Assembly (NCBI RefSeq): GCF_001449115.1
Contig: NZ_LAIJ01000010.1
Coordinates: forward strand, 434,001-498,000
Length of the DNA stretch: 64,000 bases
Direction: 5' to 3'
Source: Occallatibacter gabretensis
GTDB taxonomy: Bacteria > Acidobacteriota > Terriglobia > Terriglobales > Acidobacteriaceae
Shown one piece after another: positions 15,378-23,715 of this stretch (within the stretch, counting starts at the first letter, position 1; every line of letters starts with the position of its first letter). The position numbers and the translations under genes are program-made. The notes under the pieces were generated by a model that searched no databases, was not told where the DNA came from, and worked only from the letters and a program-made list of their open reading frames with translations.

Positions 15378-16335
15378 GCAAGCGGTCCTGCTGCTGGCCC
15401 ACGGCACGCCGGAGACTGTGGAGCAAATCCCAGACTATCTCCGCAACGTGGTAAGCGGGCGGCCCATGCCGGAGCACGTGGTGGAAGAGATTCAGCACCG
15501 GTATTCGCTCATTGGCCGCAGTCCGTTGACGGAGTTGACTCTCCAGCAGGCGGGGCTGACAGAGGCGGAGCTGGCCCGGGTAGGGCAGCCTGTGCAGGTT
15601 TACGTCGGCATGCGGAACTGGCGTCCGTATATACCGGACGTGGTTCGGCAGATGCGCGTCGACGGTGTGGAAGAGGCTGCGGTAATTTGCCTCGCGCCTC
15701 AGAACTCGCGCACCAGTGTGGGGCTCTACCGGCGGGCGGCGCAGGCGGAGGCTGGTGCCATACGGATCGACTTTACGGATGGCTGGGCAGATCACCCGCT
15801 GCTGGCGGAGGCCTTTGCAGAGCGGCTGCGTGACGCACAGGCCCGCATAAAGGCTGAAACAGGAGCGTACGCCCCGGTTTTGTTTACCGCGCATTCCGTG
15901 CCTGCGCGGACAGTCCAGCCGCCTGCTCCAGACGAAAATCAGCCGCGGCATTGGCCGGGCGAGGGCGTCGACCCCTACGAAAAGGACGCGCGTAAAACAG
16001 CGGAACTGGTAGCCGCGCGCGTGCCAGAGGTTCCGGCATGGTATTTCGCATTTCAAAGCCAGGGGGCCAGCGGTGGTCCCTGGATCGGGCCGACAGTGGA
16101 AGCAACGCTGGATATACTCGCGTCACAGTCCGTCAAGAATCTGATTCTGCAGCCAATAGGATTTCTTTGCGATCACGTCGAAATCTTGTACGATGTGGAT
16201 ATAGCGTTCAAAGAGTACGCTGCCGGGAAGGGAATTCATCTTGAGCGCCCGGAATCTCTGAACGCTTCGGCCACACTGGCGCGCGCACTTGCGAATCTGG
16301 CGGAAAGAGGGCTAAAAAAGCTCCGCACCGCCTGA
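15370..16335 (+). CDS. hemH: ferrochelatase (protoporphyrin or coproporphyrin type)
   Basis: Inserts Fe2+ into a porphyrin as the closing chelation step of haem synthesis, 321 residues. It starts with TTG inside the end of hemE (LPKQAVLLLAHGTP), with GGAG 7 bases upstream. Motifs are LLLAHGTPE, VYVGMRNWRPYI, the catalytic histidine in LFTAHSVPA, and PIGFLCDHVEILYDVD, which carries the conserved glutamate. Whether the substrate is protoporphyrin or coproporphyrin cannot be told, because the neighbouring oxidase gene is not in the window. No membrane anchor is present. Confidence 0.95.
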   Translation: MPKQAVLLLAHGTPETVEQIPDYLRNVVSGRPMPEHVVEEIQHRYSLIGRSPLTELTLQQAGLTEAELARVGQPVQVYVGMRNWRPYIPDVVRQMRVDGVEEAAVICLAPQNSRTSVGLYRRAAQAEAGAIRIDFTDGWADHPLLAEAFAERLRDAQARIKAETGAYAPVLFTAHSVPARTVQPPAPDENQPRHWPGEGVDPYEKDARKTAELVAARVPEVPAWYFAFQSQGASGGPWIGPTVEATLDILASQSVKNLILQPIGFLCDHVEILYDVDIAFKEYAAGKGIHLERPESLNASATLARALANLAERGLKKLRTA

Positions 16336-16550
16336 CCGAAATGGAATCGAGCGTAACATTCCCGACGTGAAACTTTATTACCTTTGATTTCTTGGATTGC
16401 CTGCAATCAACTTACGCATTTTGTATCAAAGTAGGATGAACAGAACGATCTCGATTTTCAGGTATCCGGACGAACGGATCCCAGTCGAGAGCGGGCTGAA
16501 AATCTTTCAGGCTGAAGCTCCAAGCTACGGCCGTTGCAGGTGGCGAAAAC

Positions 16551-16787
16551 GTGCAGTCACGACCCTACAAACCGGGTTCAGAGCGCAATCCTGAAGGATT
16601 GATTTGTCCACGCTGCGGAAGCGGCCATTTGCGTCGCATCAAGCGTGAAGGCTTTTTTCAACTCAGATTTTGGTCGCACTTCGGCATGTATCCGTGGGAA
16701 TGCGGGCAGTGCCGCAAGACGACTCTCTTCCGCTGCCGCGGGGAACGCAAGCACAAGCGTGCTGCCACTGCTCAAGAGCCGGTATAA
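16551..16787 (+). CDS. small zinc-ribbon protein
   Basis: 78 residues. The core has two CxxC knuckles, ICPRCGSGHLRRIKREGFF and YPWECGQCRKTTLFR, spaced as in a zinc ribbon, with a short hydrophobic and aromatic stretch between them. The start is GTG at 16551, with AGGTGG about 7 bases before it. The arrangement (CPRCGS-LRR ... PW-CxxC--LFR) resembles small uncharacterised proteins common in soil bacteria. It lies between hemH and the alpha-galactosidase gene on the same strand, 30 bases before the latter. No role can be assigned. Confidence 0.6.
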   Translation: MQSRPYKPGSERNPEGLICPRCGSGHLRRIKREGFFQLRFWSHFGMYPWECGQCRKTTLFRCRGERKHKRAATAQEPV

Positions 16788-16817
16788 TTCTCCAGAATTA
16801 ACCGGAGCGCATCCATC

Positions 16818-18191
16818 GTGAATCCAGCTTTCCTCCCGTTCAAGCGTACGGCAGGTGTTTTGTCTCTAGTCCTGGCGCTGTGCGCCTCGTCCCTCGCCCA
16901 GAAGTTGGCTGCAACCCCACCGATGGGTTGGAACAGCTGGGATGCCTACGGCTTCACCATCGATGAAGCGCAATTTAAAGCCAACGTGCAGGTCTTTGCA
17001 TCCATGCGTGCGCTTGGCTGGCAATATGCGGTCATTGATGAAGGCTGGTATATGCAGAATCCGGCAGGGCATGACCTCGCCGAACGCAAGTACCTATACG
17101 ATCCCAACGGCTTATTGATGCCAGTCGAAGCGCGTTTTCCCTCAGCGGTCAATGGCGCTGGCTTTAAACCGCTCGCCGATTGGGTGCACAGCCAGGGCCT
17201 CAAATTCGGCATCCACATTGTGCGAGGGATTCCTAAACAGGTAGTGCAGGCGAATCTGCCCATCGGCGGCTCAGCCTTTCATGCAGCCGACGCCGCGGAC
17301 ACCACCGAAACCTGCCCTTGGGATGACGCCAACTACGGCGTGAAGGATAATGCAGCCGGTCAGGCCTATTACGACTCCATGCTGAAGCGTTATGCCGAGT
17401 GGGGCCTGGACTTCATCAAGGTGGACTGCATCTCCGACCACAAATACCGTCCGACCGAGATCCGCCAGGTCGCCGAAGCCATCCGCAAGACCGGCCGGCC
17501 CATTCTGCTGAGTCTCTCGCCGGGGCCGACGAATCTCTCCAATGCGGACCTAGTCATGAAATACGCGCAGATGACTCGTATCGCCGACGATCACTGGGAC
17601 GCATGGAAAACTCCTGACAAGAAAACAGAGTTTCCCTTCGATCTAAATGAGGAGTTCGACCGCATTGCATCGTGGAACAAATATTCGCGGCCGGGCTTCT
17701 GGCCCGATCCGGATATGTTGCCCGAGGGGTCGCTGACACCGCATCCCGGCTGGGGTCAGCCGCGTCAGTCCCGCTACACGCAGGACGAGACGCGGACTGA
17801 GTTCACGCTGTGGGCCATCTCCCGCTCGCCGCTGATCTTTGGCGGAAACCTGACGAAGCTGGATGACCTCGCTCGCTCGCTGCTGACGAACAAAGAGGTC
17901 ATGGAGATGAACCAGAAGGCTGACAAAAGCGGACCGGCGCTCATGCCGATGAATGACGGTTCTCCGCTGTCCTGGCGGGCATGGTACGCCCACGTAGGCG
18001 GCAAGACTTACGCCGCGGTCTTCAATGTGAGCGATGAGCCAGTCAAAACCGATGTTGCGTGGCTCAGTTTCCACCTTGCTGAAAAGCCGCACGCAGCCTA
18101 CGACGTATGGACGGGAAAGCATATTCCCGCTTCGAAAACTCTGCATATGGAGCTTGCGCCACATGCTTGTGCCCTGTATCGCGTAGAGTAG
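16818..18191 (+). CDS. secreted GH27 alpha-galactosidase
   Basis: Retaining alpha-galactosidase of glycoside hydrolase family 27 for galactoside side chains of plant or microbial polymers, 457 residues. A signal peptide covers about residues 1-27 (LSLVLALCASSLAQ). GH27 hallmarks are TPPMGWNSWDAYG at the mature N-terminus, YAVIDEGWY, the nucleophile aspartate in LDFIKVDCISD (about residue 203) and the acid/base aspartate in RIADDHWDAW. LWAISRSPLIFGGNL and a small beta domain close the protein. The GTG start has CGGAG some 10 bases upstream. An N-acetylgalactosaminidase specificity in the same family cannot be excluded. Confidence 0.92.
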   Translation: MNPAFLPFKRTAGVLSLVLALCASSLAQKLAATPPMGWNSWDAYGFTIDEAQFKANVQVFASMRALGWQYAVIDEGWYMQNPAGHDLAERKYLYDPNGLLMPVEARFPSAVNGAGFKPLADWVHSQGLKFGIHIVRGIPKQVVQANLPIGGSAFHAADAADTTETCPWDDANYGVKDNAAGQAYYDSMLKRYAEWGLDFIKVDCISDHKYRPTEIRQVAEAIRKTGRPILLSLSPGPTNLSNADLVMKYAQMTRIADDHWDAWKTPDKKTEFPFDLNEEFDRIASWNKYSRPGFWPDPDMLPEGSLTPHPGWGQPRQSRYTQDETRTEFTLWAISRSPLIFGGNLTKLDDLARSLLTNKEVMEMNQKADKSGPALMPMNDGSPLSWRAWYAHVGGKTYAAVFNVSDEPVKTDVAWLSFHLAEKPHAAYDVWTGKHIPASKTLHMELAPHACALYRVE

Positions 18192-18233
18192 CCAGGATGC
18201 AGGCCGAACATGAGAAAATAGCGCTGTAGACGT

Positions 18234-19160
18234 ATGCCCTTTTTGCGCTCCACTTTTATCGCACTCTCCCGTAATCGCAGCCTCCGCCGCTTTGGTGAGC
18301 GCTCCCGCATTGGTGTTAAACTCAGCTCCCGCTTTGTGGCGGGGATGGAGATTAACGACGCACTGCGCGTAACGGAAGCCGTGAACCGCCAGGGAATGGC
18401 GGTGACGCTCGACGCCCTGGGCGAAAGCGTCACCAACGAGTCCGAAGCACACCGGGCCGCTGAGATTTATCACCAGCTTCTGGATGCGATTGCCGCGCGC
18501 AAGCTGAACGCCAACGTGAGTGTCAAGCTGACCCAGATGGGCTTGGAGCTCTCGTCCGATCTGGCGGAAACAATCGCCGGCAATCTTGCAGAGCACGCGC
18601 GCTCCATCGGCTCCTTTGTCCGCATTGATATGGAGGATTCCTCGCTGACGCAGGTCACGCTGGATATTGTCCGGCGGGTCCACGCGCAGGCGGGCATGCG
18701 TGGCGCCATCGGCATTGTGATCCAGTCGTACCTGTATCGCTCGCAGGCAGATATTGATCAGCTGCTGGCCGACGGCATTCGCGTGCGGCTGTGCAAGGGT
18801 GCCTATAAGGAGCCGGCCGGCGTAGCCTTTCCCAGCAAGGCCGATGTGGATGCGAACTACATCCGTCTGAGCTGCAAGCTGTTGGACAGCGCGGTCTATC
18901 ACGGCCTGGCAACGCACGATCCAAAGATGATTGAAGCGGCAAAATCTTACGCTGCGCAGCATGACATTGAGCCCAGTCGCTTTGAGTTCCAGATGCTCTT
19001 TGGCGTGCGGCGCGATCTGCAGCGGCAACTGATACACGAGGGCTACAACGTTCGCATCTACATCCCCTTTGGCCGCGAGTGGTACCCGTACTTCATGCGG
19101 CGCCTGGCCGAGCGGCCTGCGAATGTGCTGTTCTTGGCGAAAAGTCTGTTGAAATCATAA
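18234..19160 (+). CDS. putA: proline dehydrogenase (monofunctional)
   Basis: FAD enzyme oxidising proline to pyrroline-5-carboxylate, 308 residues, typical of stand-alone PRODH proteins. The barrel motifs are VSVKLTQMGLELS, FVRIDMEDSSLTQ, IGIVIQSYLYRS, VRLCKGAYKEP, ATHDPKMIE and EFQMLFGVRRDLQ, with the substrate-binding IYIPFGREWYPYFMRRLAERP at the C-terminus. No pyrroline-5-carboxylate dehydrogenase gene is adjacent. A hairpin terminator follows 21 bases after the stop. Confidence 0.93.
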   Translation: MPFLRSTFIALSRNRSLRRFGERSRIGVKLSSRFVAGMEINDALRVTEAVNRQGMAVTLDALGESVTNESEAHRAAEIYHQLLDAIAARKLNANVSVKLTQMGLELSSDLAETIAGNLAEHARSIGSFVRIDMEDSSLTQVTLDIVRRVHAQAGMRGAIGIVIQSYLYRSQADIDQLLADGIRVRLCKGAYKEPAGVAFPSKADVDANYIRLSCKLLDSAVYHGLATHDPKMIEAAKSYAAQHDIEPSRFEFQMLFGVRRDLQRQLIHEGYNVRIYIPFGREWYPYFMRRLAERPANVLFLAKSLLKS

Positions 19161-19181
19161 CGAAAGAAAAATGAAAACATA

Positions 19182-19215
19182 AAACCCGCCCGGATGAATT
19201 CCGAGCGGGTTTTTG
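19182..19215. terminator. bidirectional terminator between convergent genes
   Basis: AAAACCCGC and GCGGGTTTTT flank a CGGA/TCCG inner stem (one bulge, short AT loop). The A-run on the left and the T-run on the right make it usable from both sides, serving proline dehydrogenase (plus) and the M56 gene (minus). Confidence 0.85.
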
Positions 19216-19244
19216 CTTCTAATCCCTAGTCTCTAGTCCCTGCC

Positions 19245-21620
19245 TTATTGCACTGGCCGCGCCTTGCCGTCCTTCACGCTCTCATCGATAATGGAGCGCA
19301 TCTGCTTGTCCGCTTCGCCTGCCATGCGTCCCATCTCGCCGCCCAGCTTGCCCATTTTTTCACCCATCTTGCTGTAGGCATCGGAGTATTGCTTGCTGTA
19401 AACTTTCGCGTCCACGGAATACTTTTCCGCAATGCGTAGCTGATCTTTGGAATATTGTTTGCTGAGCGTGCTCATCTGTGCGTTCAGTAAGGCAAGCTTC
19501 TCCTGATCAATCGCGTCGATCTTCGGTATTTCGAGACTGACCATCTTGTTGATCAGATCACTCAGCTTCTTATTGAAGTCAGGCTGCGACGCCTGAAGCT
19601 GCGCCATCTGCCGTTTCAGGTCATCGAGTTGCTTCTGATCGACCGCCCTGATCTTCGGCATTTGCATCTTGCCGATTTGCGCGCTCAACTCGGCCATCTG
19701 TTTTTGAAACTCCGGCTCGCGGGCGAGCATTTCAACCCGTTGCTCGTCGAATCCTGCTTGGTTCAAGTTGGAATCAGCCATCTCGCGATCAACCTCGGCC
19801 TTCGCGGCCTCCGCACTCTGCCGCTGTTGCTCGCCAAGCTGCTCCATCGGCTGGTAGATGGTATGGATCCGCGCAAGCACCGCGGGATCATCCACGATGT
19901 ATTCCTTGCCGTCCCGGGTGAACCAGAGAAAATCCCCATGCGCCTGCCGCTTAGCCTTGTCGAGCGTGTCTGTGTGGTAGTCGCCCGAGAAGCGCACATG
20001 CTGCTGCCCCTGGCCGGTAATCACGGCATAGGAATCACCTTTGTCCTGGCCGGAATTGGCATAAGCATAGGAGTAGCCTCGCCCGTAGGAGGTGGTATCG
20101 ACATTCGCGTACGACCCGACGGAAACGTTCACATCCGGATGGATGGCGCCGACGGACACCTTCACATCCGTGGAGGCCTGCGGGAAAGGCGGGATTACAA
20201 CCGGTGCCACTATAGGAGCAGGGGCGGGAGCCGCAACCGGGGCAATATCCGGCGCTGCCGGAGCAAGATCCGTCACTACCGGAGCAAGCGGGATGCTGAT
20301 AGGTGCTTCATCAGGACGTGAGACGCCGGTCGTGGGGGCTGGTGTGCTCTGCGGAGCGCTGGCCGGCCCTTGTGCCGGCACGGTCTGCTGGGCCGGATTA
20401 GGTTGTTGCGCAGCAGGAGCCTGCTGCGCCTTGGCCTCCACGCGGACAAGAGCAGTCGCGGCGAAGACAGCCAGTGGAGCAAGAATTGCCGCGGCGAAGA
20501 TGCGCGACCGGCCACCGGCAAATGCCTGCCGGAAGCGGGTTTCGTTCAACAGCCATTCAATGCGTTCGGTGATACGTTCTTTGCGCGCCATGGCGACCCC
20601 CAGTCGAGTTTCGAAGTGAGTGGTGTTAGGCTGGCTTGCGAATTCCAGCAGAATTTGCGCATAAGAGGTGCGGCTGGCCGCATGAGCTACGGCGGCGTGG
20701 TCGCTGATAGCCTCGCTGAGGTTGGAGAGCTTGCCCTTGAGCCACCAGCCCAGCGGGCTGAACCAGAAGATGGCCGCATAAAGGCCGGCAGCAAACTGCA
20801 GGTAGAAGTCGCGCTGGCGCACATGCGAGCTTTCATGCGCGAGAACGATGTCGAGCTTGTCCGAATCCCATTCGGCGTAATCGGCGGGAAGCAGAATGCC
20901 GGAGCCGATCGTAACGGGCGAAGTAATTTCCCCGTGCACCCGAACCGGAAGGCTTGTGTTCGCAAGCGTAACCGGCCACGCAGATTGCCATAGGCGCATA
21001 GCAGCGCTCAGTCCATACAAGAGTCGCCCCAGCATTGCTACGGCAACGACAAGGTAGAGTGCCCACGCCGCATCCGCAGCGGCGGTCAGTATCGGCGAGA
21101 TGCGCTGTGCAGCATAAGCTTCTACCGCACGGGGCGGATATTGCGGCCCCAGCGGGCCGGCAAGCTCCTGCGGCACGGAGGTGCGTTCCACTGTTGGAAT
21201 CTCCGAAGCATGCACAGCGGAAACGGGAGCGGCGGAAGCTGCGTTTTCGTACGACGGCGCACGCGTTTCGCTTACCGGAGCTGCAACAGGTGTTGCAACA
21301 TGCTCCTCTCGCCATGTGCGGAAGGATTTCAGCCAGGCTTGCGATTGCGTCATCACTGTGGACGCGGCCGCAGACGCGCTAGATGCGGTTGGCAGCCATG
21401 CTGGCAGCCAGTTCTGCCGCGCAACCCACGGAGTAAGCCATGGAGAGGTCAGCGGCATAAGCATCGCGCCGGCCAGTACCAGCGTCCAGGCTGCCTTTTG
21501 CGCCACCACATGACGCAGGCGCAGGACCGTAATCCCGCCCGCGACGGCAAGCGCCGCAGCCAGGCCGCGAAGCGCCGCTGCGGCCACCGGAACCACTGCT
21601 GAGGAAACAAAGGCGATCAT
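19245..21620 (-). CDS. M56-family (BlaR1-like) membrane metalloprotease sensor with coiled-coil C-terminus
   Basis: Membrane zinc protease of the BlaR1/MecR1 type that normally cleaves or triggers removal of a BlaI repressor. It is 791 residues. N-terminal hydrophobic helices are followed by the gluzincin site VLAHESSHVRQRD (HExxH) and SEAISDHAAV, then a further helix (IFAAAILAPLAVFAATALV). Unlike BlaR1 there is no penicillin-binding sensor domain. The outer half is a Pro/Ala/Gln-rich stalk, a Tyr/Ser/Gly stretch, a short domain (DFLWFTRDGKEYIVDDPAVL) and a long charged coiled coil. Two related segments (MPKIRAVDQKQLDDLKRQM and IPKIDAIDQEKLALLNAQM) lie in that coiled coil. The start overlaps the blaI-type stop by four bases (ATGA). 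Confidence 0.88.
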   Translation of the reverse strand: MIAFVSSAVVPVAAAALRGLAAALAVAGGITVLRLRHVVAQKAAWTLVLAGAMLMPLTSPWLTPWVARQNWLPAWLPTASSASAAASTVMTQSQAWLKSFRTWREEHVATPVAAPVSETRAPSYENAASAAPVSAVHASEIPTVERTSVPQELAGPLGPQYPPRAVEAYAAQRISPILTAAADAAWALYLVVAVAMLGRLLYGLSAAMRLWQSAWPVTLANTSLPVRVHGEITSPVTIGSGILLPADYAEWDSDKLDIVLAHESSHVRQRDFYLQFAAGLYAAIFWFSPLGWWLKGKLSNLSEAISDHAAVAHAASRTSYAQILLEFASQPNTTHFETRLGVAMARKERITERIEWLLNETRFRQAFAGGRSRIFAAAILAPLAVFAATALVRVEAKAQQAPAAQQPNPAQQTVPAQGPASAPQSTPAPTTGVSRPDEAPISIPLAPVVTDLAPAAPDIAPVAAPAPAPIVAPVVIPPFPQASTDVKVSVGAIHPDVNVSVGSYANVDTTSYGRGYSYAYANSGQDKGDSYAVITGQGQQHVRFSGDYHTDTLDKAKRQAHGDFLWFTRDGKEYIVDDPAVLARIHTIYQPMEQLGEQQRQSAEAAKAEVDREMADSNLNQAGFDEQRVEMLAREPEFQKQMAELSAQIGKMQMPKIRAVDQKQLDDLKRQMAQLQASQPDFNKKLSDLINKMVSLEIPKIDAIDQEKLALLNAQMSTLSKQYSKDQLRIAEKYSVDAKVYSKQYSDAYSKMGEKMGKLGGEMGRMAGEADKQMRSIIDESVKDGKARPVQ

Positions 21621-22066
21621 TGCTTCTCCTCCTTCTGTGCGGACTTTCTGGCTGGGTCGGATTGATTCTGGGCCTCGGCGACGCGTCGGGCCAGCCGCGC
21701 CAGCTCGCCCCGGTCGAGCACCTTCTGGTCCACAAGGCCTACCAGCAGTGCCTCCACCGAGCCCTCGCAGAACCAGTCCACAATTCGCTTGGCCGCGCGC
21801 GCCGCAACATGCTGGCGAGACTCCGCAGGACGGTAAAGAAAGGTGCGATTGTCCACCGAGTGCGCCACGTAGCCTTTTTCTTCCAGCCGCCGCAGAACAG
21901 TGCGGATGGTCGAGTCCTTGAGCGGGCGGGCAAGCTCTTCGCGAGCCTGCTCAGCGGTGACCGTGCCCAGCCGCCAGACGATCGAGAGCAGATCCCGCTC
22001 CAGCTCGCCAAGGTCACTCGGATCGTGAACAGCCGGATCATGAATGGGGCTAGTGTTACGTGTCAT
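21617..22066 (-). CDS. BlaI/MecI-family transcriptional repressor
   Basis: Winged-helix repressor of 149 residues. The DNA-binding half is LGELERDLLSIVWRLGTVTAEQ...LKDSTIRTVLRRLEEKGYVAHSV, with the family wing NRTFLYRPAES. The C-terminal half, KRIVDWFCEGSVEALLVGLVD, is the dimerisation part. I place the start at the ATG at 22066 (MTRNTSPIHDP); an in-frame ATG at 22090 would put the palindromic operator inside the gene. It is translationally coupled to the M56 protease gene, giving a BlaI/BlaR-like sensing pair whose target genes, other than itself, are not visible here. Confidence 0.93.
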   Translation of the reverse strand: MTRNTSPIHDPAVHDPSDLGELERDLLSIVWRLGTVTAEQAREELARPLKDSTIRTVLRRLEEKGYVAHSVDNRTFLYRPAESRQHVAARAAKRIVDWFCEGSVEALLVGLVDQKVLDRGELARLARRVAEAQNQSDPARKSAQKEEKQ

Positions 22067-22068
22067 AG

Positions 22069-22085
22069 TGTTACTGACAGTAACA
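22069..22085. promoter_or_regulatory. palindromic operator candidate for the BlaI-type repressor
   Basis: A perfect 17-base palindrome TGTTACTGACAGTAACA lies immediately before the repressor start, and a GTGTTAC half-site repeats 15 bases to its left. BlaI-family proteins bind dyads of this size and autoregulate, so this is the likely operator. The consensus (GTTACnnnGTAAC) differs from the staphylococcal TACA/TGTA type. Confidence 0.65.
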
Positions 22086-22135
22086 TACAAAGAAGGTAAG
22101 CGTACAAGAAATTTTTTAGTGAAAAAATCAGAGTG

Positions 22136-22576
22136 CTAAAACAAATTCGTGACCTGCGCGCCCCAGCTTGCGGGATCCGCGTCTCGCGCATGGCGTGAGA
22201 AAACCCAATGATGGCCATCCAGGTCGAGAACCGCGTACTGGAATTCTCCGTATTCGGTTATGCGCAGCTCTTCCACGATTTTTGCTCCCTCAGTCTGAGT
22301 GTGCGCGTAATGCTTCTCTACGTCGTCAATCAAGATGGTCAGGCTCTGGGTTCCGTAGCCGAGCTCGGCGGGTGTCTGCTCACTGCCGCGCGTGTCGCGC
22401 ACCATAATCCATGCGCGGCCGGCGCGCATCTGCGCTCCTGAGGGAGAATTCGGGTCGCCATAGCGATAGTGCTCCACAAAACCGAAGACGCTCGTGAGCC
22501 ACGCGATCGCTTCAGGCAGGTTCCGGTAGATCACGTGAGGCAAAATGGTATCGGTGGGTACGGAGCGGTTATTCAT
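22136..22576 (-). CDS. VOC-superfamily (glyoxalase/PhnB-like) protein
   Basis: 146 residues with the paired beta-alpha-beta-beta-beta layout of the vicinal oxygen chelate fold: ILPHVIYRNLPEAIAWLTSVFGF, then AWIMVRDTRG, LTILIDDVEKHYAHTQTEGAKIV and YAVLDLDGHHWVFSRHA. The pattern (PYL-like opening, D-hx-W-F close) matches the uncharacterised PhnB-type branch rather than true glyoxalase I. No substrate can be assigned. Start at ATG 22576 (MNNRSVPTDT); the in-frame ATG at 22618 adds residues unlike the family and crosses a GTAACGTTAC palindrome (22584-22593) that may be regulatory. Confidence 0.75.
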   Translation of the reverse strand: MNNRSVPTDTILPHVIYRNLPEAIAWLTSVFGFVEHYRYGDPNSPSGAQMRAGRAWIMVRDTRGSEQTPAELGYGTQSLTILIDDVEKHYAHTQTEGAKIVEELRITEYGEFQYAVLDLDGHHWVFSRHARDADPASWGAQVTNLF

Positions 22577-22703
22577 GATGGTGGTAACGTTACACCAAAG
22601 CGTTGAAAAGATCGTCAAAGAAGAGTCTTTAGAAATCTGCTCGGGCCGTTGTTAACCATCAGGCCCGTACAATGGTTATCAGTTCAGCGGGGCAAGGCAG
22701 GGA

Positions 22704-23642
22704 ATGATCGAAAGCGCAATGGTGCTGGGATTGGATGGCGGCGGAACGCGGACGCGTGTGTCCGTTTCCCAGGAAGGCCGCATTCTGGCCTTTGCGGAAA
22801 ACGGTTCCATCAAGCGGCTGCGCGTGGGTGCGGCTGTGGCTGAAGAGAATCTGCGCGACCTGCTGGCAGAGGTCTACAAGCAGGCCGGCGTAACCGAGCT
22901 TGCTGCGGCCTGTGCCGGAGTGGCTTCCTCCAAGATGCCCGGCGTCCAGGAGTGGATCCAGGCCGTCTTCACCGATTTCAAAATCACCCGCTCGGAGGTC
23001 GTAGGAGACGAGGTCATTGCACTGGACGCGGCCTTCAAGGGCGGCCCCGGGATTCTGCAGATTGCCGGCACAGGCTCCAATTGCATTGGCCGCGCGCCGG
23101 ACGGCGGCTGGGAGAGCTGCGGCGGATGGAGCTCGCGCCTGGGAGACGAAGGCTCCGGCTACTGGATTGGCCTGCATGCCGTGCGCCGCGCGCTGCGCGC
23201 TTACGATCACGAGCAGCCAACGCGGATTCTCGACGTAGTGAGCAACCTCTGGGATGCAAAGGATATCGACGAGCTGATCAATATTGGCGATGCCTCGCCG
23301 GGGCCGGACTTTGCCGCCCTCGCACCGCACATCAGCCAGCTTGCCGAGGAAGGCGATGCTGTGGCCCAGGGCGTGTTGAAACAGGCCGCAGCGGATCTGG
23401 TGGAATCGGTGTTGCTGGTGCGCGCCAAGCTGCGCCGCAAGCACAATCTCAGCCAGGAAGTGCCCGTCGCATGGATCGGCAGCGTCGTCGGCAAGGCGCG
23501 TCTGGTGCGGGAAGGCTTTTTCGCCGGTCTACATGCCGCAGCTCCTGAGATGCTGGTGCTGGACCGCGAAATCAACGGGATTGATGGAGCGGTATGGCGC
23601 GCCGAACGGTTGGCCGGCGTATTTGCTCAAACAACCGCATAG
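22704..23642 (+). CDS. BadF/BadG/BcrA/BcrD-type ATPase, probable N-acetylglucosamine kinase
   Basis: Actin-like ATPase fold, 312 residues. LGLDGGGTRTRVSVSQEG is phosphate loop 1, ACAGVASSKMPG and VVGDEVIALDAAF follow, and GILQIAGTGSNCIGRAPDGG is phosphate loop 2. GGWSSRLGDEGSGYWIG is the signature of the GlcNAc-kinase group, and VAWIGSVVGKARLVREGFF the adenosine region. Together with nagA 2 kb away it could feed amino sugars from cell-wall or chitin breakdown into glycolysis. N-acetylmuramate or glucosamine kinase activity is also possible. Confidence 0.8.
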   Translation: MIESAMVLGLDGGGTRTRVSVSQEGRILAFAENGSIKRLRVGAAVAEENLRDLLAEVYKQAGVTELAAACAGVASSKMPGVQEWIQAVFTDFKITRSEVVGDEVIALDAAFKGGPGILQIAGTGSNCIGRAPDGGWESCGGWSSRLGDEGSGYWIGLHAVRRALRAYDHEQPTRILDVVSNLWDAKDIDELINIGDASPGPDFAALAPHISQLAEEGDAVAQGVLKQAAADLVESVLLVRAKLRRKHNLSQEVPVAWIGSVVGKARLVREGFFAGLHAAAPEMLVLDREINGIDGAVWRAERLAGVFAQTTA

Positions 23643-23715
23643 ATGTCAATTCGCAAAGAAACTTTCCGGCCAGCTGTCATGTCTCATATAGTAGGACTAT
23701 TAGGAGACCTGTCGT

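Noticed and set aside
17643-19037. 464-codon open frame on the minus strand
   Set aside because: Lies opposite the alpha-galactosidase and proline dehydrogenase genes, both of which have clear motifs.
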